A stretch of 64,000 nt of DNA from Euglena gracilis (lineage: Eukaryota; Euglenida; Euglenophyceae; Euglenales). Shown here in pieces: positions 30,590 through 39,639 of this stretch (position 1 is its first letter; the number at the start of each line of letters is the position of its first letter). Position numbers and translations under genes: made by a program. The stretch covers positions 10,348,409 to 10,412,408 of the forward strand of contig CP154957.1 of NCBI GenBank assembly GCA_039621445.1, written 5' to 3'. The notes beneath the pieces are model-generated. The model did no database searches, was not told the DNA's origin, and worked only from the letters and a program-made list of their open reading frames with translations.

Positions 30590-30795
30590 TACCACCTCCC
30601 CCCCCTAATTGACTGTGGGACCTCTCCACGCGACCCCCCTTTTGGTCAATTAGGGGGGGGGGCGTCAATTAGGGGGGGGGTACTATCAATTAGGGGGTGC
30701 TTCAGCACGGAAACCGCCCGGGCAGTCAATTAGGGGGGGGTTGAAAATTTTTTCCCCGGGGCGTTTGGTCAATTAGGGGGGGGTAGTGGGGTCAT
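30590..30795. repeat. TCAATTAGGGGGGG repeats
   Basis: Five plus-strand copies of GTCAATTAGGGGGG (about 30645-30790) and one inverted near 30600. Similar ACAATTAGGGGGGG/CCCCCCTAATAGTC units recur at 33215-33300, 33515-33545 and 36450-36475. Confidence 0.7.
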
Positions 30796-31881
30796 TGAGC
30801 TCTTATCCTTTTATGGGTAAGAGCAAAGTTTACCACCAGGAAAAAGGGGGGGAAAGAACCCCTTCTCCCCCTCAGCCGACACTCAATGTGTTTACAAATA
30901 CGCTGGTGAACACAGGTGAGTTCAAGAAAAATTTGGTGAACAAAGGTGGACAAATATGTTTTTGGTGAACACAAAAAGTACACAAAAAAATCGAACTTTT
31001 GACCCTAAATTTGAGCTGTTCGGCCCTTTTCCAACCCAGCCCCAAAGCCAAAAATGTGTCACCGTCTAGCCGCCCTTCAGGCGGCTGCAACATAATTTAA
31101 AACTCGTCGATGGAGGGAAGGGGGGTCCGAGGTAAGAAAATGGCTGCTGGCTGAAAAAAAATGGGCCCTGGCCCATTCTTCAGGGTTAAAATAAAATGTT
31201 TGGGGTCGATAGCAAAAAAGCACACTCAATTCTGGTTTGCTGAGGACTTTTTAGCATCCTCCAAAAAACACCTTACTCGAAAAGGCTTCAAAAAGCCGTG
31301 ACATGTCCTCAACACTCGCATAGGCGAATGTTTTGTGGGTGTCAACACCTTTTTTGAACACAAAAAATTTGGTGAACACACATGAACACAAAATTTTTTT
31401 TGATGAACACAGGTGAACACAGATTTTTCCTTGGTGAACCAGGGCGGTCCTTAAAGGAAAAAAAAACTCCGCTGTCCCAGCACATTCAGTGAAAAAAATC
31501 CACAGGAAAATGGGCAAGGAAATTTGGCATTTTTTCTGCAAGAAAAGATCGGCATCGGGAAAAAAAATGTCCTGGAATCCTTGGACCATCGCCCATCCTC
31601 TCAAAACGTCAAAAAATGTGTTTTTCGACTTTTTGATTTTCGACTTCGTTCAAGCCCCAGTCCGGCCATTGGCCCTTGACCCAAATGGGGGAGGGGGGCG
31701 GTCCTTGAGGAATAAAAAACCTTTCCCCGTCCCTTATGGATCCCCGTCCCTGTGGGTGAACACATTTCCAAAAGTCTGTCTGCCAGACCAAATGTGCTCC
31801 AAGAGACCCTCCATCACCCCCCATATGCTGGCCCGGATGGCCCCGGGCGGATTCCTGGGGGTGACCATCCTGGGGGTGATG

Positions 31882-31968
31882 CCGACCTGGTCGGCCCGAC
31901 CATGGTCGGGCCGACCAGGTCGGTAACTACCCCTGGGGGTGATACCGACCAGGTCGGTATCACCCCCA
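31882..31968. repeat. Perfect 42-bp palindrome and 35-bp inverted repeat in the MULE-like TIR
   Basis: 31882-31923 is identical to its own reverse complement (centre CCATGG, outer CCGACCTGGTCGG). 31934-31968 pairs TGGGGGTGATACCGACC with its complement around one base. Confidence 0.95.
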
Positions 31969-32039
31969 GAAATCTGCATTACCCCCCCCCCCCTCTTTGG
32001 AAATTTAAGCCCCCCCCCCCGGGTTTCCAAAAGACGAGA

Positions 32040-33213
32040 TCAACATGCACCCGAAAAGGGGTTGGCAGATAAAAGGGGTTGATTTTGTTAATGAAAGGGA
32101 TAGGGTTAGGTCGACTTGCACCCGAAAAGGGGTTGGCAGATAAAAGGGGTTGGCAGTTTGTTAATGAAAGGGATAGGGTTAGGTCGACTCGCACCCGAAA
32201 AGGGGTTGGCAGATAAAAGGGGTTGGCAGATAAAAGGGGTTTATTTTGTTAATGAAAGGGATAGGGTTAGGTCGACTTGCACCCGAAAAGGGGTTTGCAG
32301 ATAAAAGGGGTTTATTTTGTCAATGAAAGGGATAGGGTTAGGTCGACTTGCACCCGAGAAGGGGTTGGCAGATAAAAGGGGTTGATTTTGTTAATGAAAG
32401 GGATAGGGTTAGGTCGACTTGCACCCGAGAAGGGGTTGGCAGATAAAAGGGGTTGGCAGATAAAAGGGGTTGATTTTGTTAATGAAAGGGATAGGGTTAG
32501 GTCGACTTGCACCCGAGAAGGGGTTGGCAGATAAAAGGGGTTGGCAGATAAAAGGGGTTGATTTTGTTAATGAAAGGGATAGGGTTAGGTCGACTTGCAC
32601 CCGAAAAGGGGTTTGCAGATAAAAGGGGTTTATTTTGTCAATGAAAAGGATAGGGTTAGGTCGACTTGCACCCGAGAAGGGGTTGGCAGATAAAAGGGGT
32701 TGGCAGATAAAAGGGGTTTATTTTGTTAATGAAAGGGATAGGGTTAGGTCGACTTGCACCCGAGAAGGGGTTGGCAGATAAAAGGGGTTGGCAGATAAAA
32801 GGGGTTTATTTTGTCAATGAAAGGGATAGGGTTAGGTCGACTTGCACCCGAGAAGGGGTTGGCAGATAAAAGGGGTTGGCAGATAAAAGGGGTTGATTTT
32901 GTTAATGAAAGGGATAGGGTTAGGTCGACTTGCACCCGAGAAGGGTTTGGCAGATAAAAGGGGTTGGCAGATAAAAGGGGTTGATTTTGTTAATGAAAGG
33001 GATAGGGTTAGGTCGACTTGCACCCGAGAAGGGGTTGGCAGATAAAAGGGGTGTATTTTGTTAATGAAAGGGATAGGGTTAGGTCGACTTGCACCCGAGA
33101 AGGGGTTGGCAGATAAAAGGGGTTGGCAGATAAAAGGGGTTTATTTTGTTAATGAAAGGGATAGGGTTAGGTCGACTTGCACCAGAGAAGGGGTTGGCAG
33201 ATAAAAGGGGTTT
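32040..33213 (+). repeat. Minisatellite (about 15 units, 67-89 bp)
   Basis: Each unit is AGGGATAGGGTTAGGTCGAC, TTGCACCCGAGAAGGGG, one or two copies of TTGGCAGATAAAAGGGG, then TTGATTTTGTTAATGAA. Unit length depends on whether the 22-bp TTGGCAGATAAAAGGGG subunit is single or double. It contains AGGGTTAGG, close to telomere-type sequence but not a tandem of it. Confidence 0.95.
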
Positions 33214-34479
33214 AACGTGACCCCCCCCCATTTGTCACCCCCCCCTAATAGTCACCCCCCCCTTGGGGGGGGGGCGACAATTAGGGGGGGTTACCCATGG
33301 ACTGGGGTAAATTGAGTAACCCCCCCCCCTAGGAGATCAGGCGGTGAACTTTGGGTTTTTCGGGCGGGACCCCCCCCACCCCCCCCCTCTTCATTGGAAA
33401 TACATGGCGGTGAACTTCACCGGTGAACTTCACCGGTGAAGTTTCTCCATTGAAATTCCTTTAGGGGCGAAGCCCCCAACCCCCCCCCCCACCCCTGCCT
33501 AACCTCCCTAGTTGTCACCCCCCCCCCTAATAGTCGCCAGGGGGGTCAAAACGCTCCCGAGGGGGTGCCATATAGGGTGGGGGGTCACGTTATTAATTTT
33601 TTTTAATTAAATTTTTACCTTACTTAACAATTGACCTATTCAAACGAAGGGGGGGGGGGGCTTAAATTTCCAAAAGGTGGGGGGGGTAATGCGGATTTCT
33701 GGGGGTCGGGCCGACCAGGTCGGCATCACCCCCAGAGGTCGGTATCCCACCAACAGGGGTCGGGCCGACCACAGGTCGGGCCGACCAGGTCGGCATCACC
33801 CCCAGGATGAGCACCCCCAGGAATCCGCACGGAGCCGGCCCGGATCCCGCCTCAGTTTTGTGGCCCAAAACCAAAGAGTCATTTTGGGTTTTTTTGGGGC
33901 CGTTTTTTGGGGTCAAAAATTTGACCAAAATTTTTGACCAATATTTTCATGAAGCAAAATCAAAACAAATTTCCGCAGACCAAAAATGAAGCTCCAACCA
34001 CGCTTTATTTTTTCCCCAACTCTTCGCATCAAAATGGAGAAAATTTCTGGTTTTTGAAGCACCTCCCAGTAAGACTGCAGACCCCCTGAGGGCAGGGGTT
34101 TTCGAAAAGACCCCCGAGAGGGGGGTTGGCAGTGACTGAGTGATAGCGTGGTCCCGAAGGGCGGTCCAAAAGCCAATTAGGGGGGAGGGGTCAGCCTCCC
34201 ATGCCCCCCCAAGCTGTTCCCCCCACCCCCCCCTGAGCTATTCCCATTGGGGGGACGGGAATAGCTCACTGTCATAGCATTTTTTCTAAAGAACTTCCCA
34301 AAAAAGTGCACAAAAATCGACATTTTTGGGACGTTTTCTACACACAAATTGTGGCTGAAAACGTGTTCAGCAGGGGGGCCCCCGAAACACGTTTTCAGGC
34401 TGAAATCTGGGTCGGCCACAATTTGTTGAAAAACGTGGCCACAATTTGTTTGAAACCGTGTATTGGGGCTCTGGCTTCA

Positions 34480-34559
34480 CGCCCGAACCAGCGTTCTGGA
34501 CGCCGGTTCGGCGCAGAAATTTTTGCGCCGAACCGGCGTCCAGAACGCCGATTCGGGCG
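34480..34559. repeat. Inverted repeat, 35-bp arms
   Basis: Arms CGCCCGAACCAGCGTTCTGG... and ...CCAGAACGCCGATTCGGGCG pair with two mismatches around AGAAATTTTT. Related CCAGAACGCCGGTTCGGGC units occur at 35205-35345 in both orientations. Confidence 0.9.
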
Positions 34560-34779
34560 GGAAGATGGCGTCCAGGGGACCGAAAATAAAAAGTGCCAAA
34601 AAGTGTTCAAAATGGTTAGTAGACATGTGGCAATCACATCTGGGCAGTTTTTGGGAGGTATTTGGCCAGATATTGGGGTATTTTGTGCAACAATTTCCAT
34701 TCGGCCAAATTTGGGGAATTTTTGAAATAGAATACCATGCAGCACGGCTGGAATCTAAGGCCATCTGCTGAAAGCCCCT

Positions 34780-36005
34780 GAGAAGAGCTTTCGATCGATG
34801 GGCAACATGACTGGTGAAGCATAGGAATTTCGACTTTGAAAACAGGGTCGGAAAATGCGATCGCCGATTTTCAGAGTGCTCTGCAGTGTAGCTGAGTTCT
34901 GAGGGTACCAAGCGAAAGGTCTTGGGGAGAGCTTTCGATTGATATGCTGTATGGCACCTGAGGTGTGGGATTTCAAATTAAGATATCAAAATTTTGAATG
35001 CACGATCGCTGAAAACAAGCGCGTGTGCATCTTGGCTGAATCCTGTGGCTCAAAAGCCCTTGAGAAGAGCTTTCGATTGATGGGTAACATGGCACCAGAC
35101 CTGTGAAAACTTCAATCGGCTGATCGACATGGCCATGCGCCCAAAGTAGCCCAAAAGTGCTCCAAAATGTTTGAAAAATGGGTATTTAGGGCGAAATTGG
35201 CCATGATTCCTTGAACGCCAGTTCGGGCGTGAAGCCAGAGCCCCTAATCCACGGTTTCAACAACTGTGTCCAGAACGCCGGTTCGGGCGTGAAGCCGTGT
35301 TCCAGAACGCCGGTTCGGGCTGCCGCCCGAACCGGCATTCTGGACACAGTTTTTGTATCAAAAAACGTGTTCAGAGCCCGCCGAATGCCTGCCCTGAAAT
35401 TTGTGGTCATGATTCACGCCAAGGGAGAAAAACGCGAAAACGTGAAATTCGGACCGAAAAAAAGCGCCCTAATGGAAAACATGCCTTGCCACAGATGCCC
35501 TAATGGAAAACGTGTCATTGCCACACCCCTGCCACCGGAGGCGGCGGTCCCCTACAAGCGCACCCGTGCTTCTATTGGGGGGGGGGGGGGTTACCCCTCC
35601 CCCATGACTAAACCCACCGCAAACTTTGTGAGCACCGTGAAGCGTTGAAAAAACTGACGACCACCGCTGGCCGTCTGTTGAAAAGAGCTTTCAATCGATG
35701 GGTAACTTGGTACCCAAACGTTGCACGCAGCCCGAGATACGCTCGTGATCGTCGGATCGGCCAGAATCTGAGTCGAAATTTGTGGTGGTTTTGGGTGCTG
35801 CTTGGTTTAAAATGCTTAACGAACCATACAGAAACGTTTTTTCTCTTCGAATCGAGGACATCTGGGGTCCACGGAGGTACAAGATTTGTGAAATTAGGAT
35901 TGTGACAGTGACAGGAAGCAACAGTGCCAGGCGGCGTGGCTGAATTTGGTGGTCGTCACAAGTCGTCTGATGAGAAGAGCTTTCAATCGAGGGGTGAGTT
36001 TGTTC
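34780..36005. repeat. Segment with repeated GAGAAGAGCTTTCGATTGATGG motif; no gene
   Basis: Copies at about 34780, 34926, 35061, 35680 and 35971, often followed by GTAACATGG. At 35475-35520 and 36100-36155 there are repeats of TTGCCACAGATGCC/ATGGAAAA/GTGT. Short frames on both strands are repeat-derived. Confidence 0.7.
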
Positions 36006-36578
36006 CTGAACAACTTTCACAGTAAGATATACGCTCGCGATCGTCGAAATTTGGCAGAATTCATTTTCGGACGATTTTTCCATCTTACACGTGATTGCCA
36101 CAGATGCCCTGATGGAAAATGTGTCATTGCCACAGATGCCACGATGGAAAATGTGTTCATGACCACGAATTTCAGGGTAGACATTTGGCGGGCTGAACAC
36201 GTTTTTAAAAATCACTTTTTGGCTGTGGTGAAAATGTGCTTAAAATTGACCATTTTTTTTGCAAACATCCAAAAAGTTGCCAAAAATGACTCCTTTTGGG
36301 TTGCCCGAGGTTCGGGTATGGGAATAGGTCGGGGTGGACCTGGGTCACCCCCCCCCCGAGCTGTTCCCATTGGGCCATGAAGGCTCCCGGGGACGGGAAT
36401 AGCTCGGGGGGGGGGGGGCATGGTGATTGGCTACTGGTCAAGATACCCCCCCCCTAATTGTCACCCCCCTTTAATTGGCTTATTGGAGCCAAATGGGGGG
36501 GGGGCGAGGGCATTTTCCTTGCCTTATTGCCTTGTCAATTTGGTTGTTTAAGGCATTTTTTTTATTTCAAGAATTTTT

Positions 36579-37434
36579 GGTCCTTATCTGTTATCATACA
36601 ACAGACCCCCTTTCGGTTATCGCACGACGCCCTTTAAACGGTCAGAGACCCACATGTCGGGACTTGTCTCGGCCATTTGGGTGGCTTATGGAGTTATTTG
36701 AAGGGGCAGGGTTAGGGTTTGGACCTGCCGTACCTTGGCACCCACAAGGGAACCCAAAGACGGCAGTTGAACAGGGGTGAAGAAAGCCCGCCGGTTCGGC
36801 CCGGAAGTGGATTTGCCACCCTGAACACAGAGAAACAGGGCAATTTGCCCAAATTTGGCCCAATTCGAAAAAAGGCTAAAACTTCCCCAGGACAGCTCCA
36901 AACCCAAACCCCATTCCTCCCAATGGTACTTATCTGTTATCGTACGACGGACCCCCCCCCCTTTCGGTTATGGTACGACACCCTTTTTCTGGGTTATTAT
37001 GGGGTTATTGAAGGAGTAGGGTTAGGTGCGCTCATGCTACAGTGCGCTACATGGCCATGTTGCGCTACATTGCCACGTTGCGCTACATGGCCGTGTAGCG
37101 CAACATGGCCATGTAGCGCTATTATGGGGTTATTGAAGGAGTAGGGTTAGGTGCGCTAATGGCCATGTTGCGCTACATGGCCACGTTGCGCTACACGGCC
37201 ATGTAGCGCAACGTGGCCATGTAGCGCAACGTGGCCATGTAGCGCAAACGTGCATGTGCGCACCTAACCCTATTCCTTTAATTAACCCTAAATAACCCAA
37301 AAAAAGGGTGTCGTACCATAACCGAAAGGGGGGGGGGTCCGTCGTACGATAACAGATAAGTACCCTCCCAATGACCCCATACAGCCACCGGAACCGAAAG
37401 GGGGGGGTCCATCGTACGATAACAGATAAGTACC
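36579..37434. mobile_element. Small TIR element with 8-bp TSD (outer copy)
   Basis: Terminal repeats GGTCCTTATCTGTTATC (36579) and, complemented, GGTACTTATCTGTTATC (ends 37434) are followed by ACCCCC and CTTTCGGTTAT blocks. Perfect 8-bp flanking duplication GAATTTTT at 36571-36578 and 37435-37442. Without the nested copy it would be about 408 bp. No coding capacity, so a MITE-like element. An 8-bp TSD fits hAT-type transposases among others. Confidence 0.88.
36925..37364. mobile_element. Small TIR element with 8-bp TSD (inner, nested copy)
   Basis: 440 bp. TIRs of about 60 bp start GGTACTTATCTGTTATCGTA. Perfect 8-bp duplication CTCCCAAT at 36917-36924 and 37365-37372. The core is built from alternating GCGCTACATGGCCATGT and its complement, so it can fold along most of its length. 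Confidence 0.93.
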
Positions 37435-38265
37435 GAATTTTTAAGCACATATTAAGGACATATTTTCCATTGACATTCAAAGAGCCATCTGGGCAACGAA
37501 CCAACGTCAGTCCTGGTTGAAAATCAAACCCATTATTTTTTGAGTTTTGGGTGGATAAACAATGTTCCATTGATGCCAGAAACCATCTTTTCCCCCCAAG
37601 AGTTGGCCTGTTTTGCCATGATTTTGCGCCTTCTTTTTGAAATTTTTTGCCTTCTTCCTCGAAATTCGAAAAATTTCCAGGACCGGTTTCTCTTGTTCAG
37701 CTCTGGGACACCAGTCCTCACACACTCTTTGAGACTGGAATCAGTCACCAGCTGCCTGCGGCGCCTGTCTTAAAAACTGTTCTATAAAACCGCTTCACAT
37801 AAACGGGTGCCTGTTTTGAACATTTCAAGTCAGTTGATTTTCAAGACAGACATGTCAGGCCCTGGAAATAGGATTTAATTTCATTTTGGTTTTTTTTGTT
37901 TGTTCTATTTTTATTTTTATTTATTTATCGTCTTAAATCAATTTTTGAATTTGATTTCAAAAAAAATCCCAAAATGCCAAAAATGTCTTGCACTTTTGGG
38001 ACAAAAACTTTGTCACCCCCCCCACAAACCCTTCCATTTGCATGAAATTCTTCTTCGGATAGCTGGAAAAATTCTGAGGGATCCTCCAAGAAAAGCATTT
38101 TTTCCCCCAGAGTAATGGCTTGGCTTGATTTTTCGCGAATTAGGACTTGATTGGGGTGGGTCGGGACATGGGGGGGGGGGACACGGCAACGCCCTCAATG
38201 ACTTCATTTGGATGAATTTGTACAAGTGGCGTTGAAAGACAAGAAATCCTCCTAGAGATGCATAC

Positions 38266-39635
38266 CGTTATGGTCTCATAAGTCACATGCGTTTCTGTCG
38301 TCACAACAGGTTCAGCAGTGATATCAATGACCTTGTCCACGTAGATGGGCTCTGATTCCTGCCAAGTGCAACCAACACATCTTCAAAAGGCCAGAAACAG
38401 CCAGTCAAACATACCACAATCTTTTCCACAACCTTCTCAATCTGCACTATCACCTCCTTTTCCACAACCTTTTCAACTGGCACATGGATCACCTTCTCCA
38501 CCATTTTGATGATGGGGATCGTGATGATCTGCTCGCTCACTTGCTCAATTGGGCAGGTGATGTTTTTTTTTATCAGTTTTTCCACAGCAACCTCAACTGT
38601 TCTCTCGATAACTTGTTCCACAGGAACTTCAATGACCTTCTCAACAACCTGAGTTTGTTAGAAATGCAAATAAAACAAGTTCCCAAAGAAAGATTTTACC
38701 TTTTCAATGATCTTGTTGATGATTCGGTCGACAGGGACTTCGACAACCTTTTCAACGAGTTGTTCATAGGGGACGTTCACTGTCTTTTGAACAATTCTCT
38801 CCACTGGAACCTGAGGAATATTCGTGATTTTTTCCAAAAATAGTATCGCGGACCTCGACGATCTTTTCGACTTTCACCTCAATGATCTTCTCGACAGGTT
38901 TTTCAATAATTCTCTCCACAGGGACTTCCACAATCTTCTTCTTCTTCTTCACAACAACCTTCTCAATCACATGTTCCACAGGAACCTCAATGTACTTTGT
39001 GACTGGCTTCTTCACAATCTGCACCAAAAAGTCTCAGTCAAGCATCTTTGCTGCACAGTTGAACACACCTTTGTGACAGGCACTCGAATCTTCCTTTCTC
39101 GGCGCACTGGAACTGGCACCTTTTCAATGTGCTTGAACACTCTGTCGATGGGGACCTCCCGAGGAACCTCAACTGGAACCTGAAATTTTAGTTGTAAAAG
39201 AATTTCTTTGGATTTATTACCTGAATGGGAATTTCACGACTGAGGACAGATGCCGAAATTGCTGTCGTTGCGAGTCCTGTCGTACCGTTGTACACTGCAA
39301 CAGTCTGAAACAAAGGATGCAATTTTACAAAAACGATTTCGTTTTCACTTACCCTGTCAGCAACTGGACCAAATCTTTCTCGGCTTGGCGAAGACCATGG
39401 GCGGGCTCGAATTGCCAGGGCACCTTCCCCCTCCTCTGAAAATATTTTTTCCATTTTTTCCTATTTTTTTTATAAATTTACCTGTCAAATATGCGTCTCT
39501 CACAGGGGATGCCTGCCTTTTGAGTGCCGCCGCCCTCCTCCTTTTTTCACTATCAGAGGACAGTAAATCCTGAGGAACATCGAAAAGCTTCTTTTCACGT
39601 TCTCGGCGAGCTTTGAGCTCTTCGAAGGTTGCCAT
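38266..39635 (-). CDS. Alveolin (inner membrane complex / cortical skeleton protein), 5' exons
   Basis: Alveolins are filament-forming proteins beneath the flattened alveolar sacs of alveolates. Eight exons can be read: 39482-39635, 39353-39435, 39221-39304, 39069-39179, 38854-39018, 38700-38810, 38415-38648 and 38266-38358, joined by GT-AG introns of 46, 48, 41, 50, 43, 51 and 56 bp. Every junction keeps frame, for 345 residues. The start MATFEELKARREREKKLF is followed by a basic, Ser-rich head (residues 1-80). Residues about 108-310 are the alveolin repeat region: EVPREVPIDRVFKHIEK, IVEVPVERIIEKPVEKIIEV, VEKVIHVPVEKVVEKEV. Exon 8 (ESEPIYVDKVIDITAEP) ends the repeats. The 5' splice site of intron 5 (GTCCGC) is weak but restores the VEKIVE-VPVERIV repeat. 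Articulin-like proteins are similar in style, but EK-VPV spacing fits alveolins. Confidence 0.9.
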
Positions 39636-39639
39636 TCTG

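Larger units (their letters stand above)
31839..33836. mobile_element. MULE-like TIR element, 2.0 kb, with 9-bp TSD
   Basis: Flanked by a perfect 9-bp direct repeat GGCCCGGAT (31830-31838 and 33837-33845). Terminal inverted repeats of about 175 bp start GGCCCCGGGCGGATTCCTGG on the left and GGCTCCGTGCGGATTCCTGG on the right, and end near TTTGGAAATTTAAG. Long TIRs plus a 9-bp duplication are the hallmark of Mutator-like elements. There is no transposase frame; most of the interior is a minisatellite. It lies inside the putative alveolin intron. Confidence 0.85.
30254..38265 (-). other. Putative 8.0-kb intron of the alveolin gene
   Basis: Starts GTATGC after exon 8 and ends GTCACAG before the Tyr/Gly exon, both in phase 0. 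It contains G-run repeats, a MULE-like TIR element, palindromes and two nested small TIR elements. A minus-strand stretch at about 37440-37750 has short protein-like frames (GFDFQPGLTLVRCPDGSLNV) that need a frameshift to join; I cannot assign it. Confidence 0.55.

Noticed and set aside
32040-33213. CRISPR-like array
   Set aside because: Repeats are tandem with no unique spacers and the context is a eukaryotic TIR element.
32040-33213. Telomeric repeat tract
   Set aside because: AGGGTTAGG occurs once per 67-89 bp unit, not as a tandem telomere repeat.
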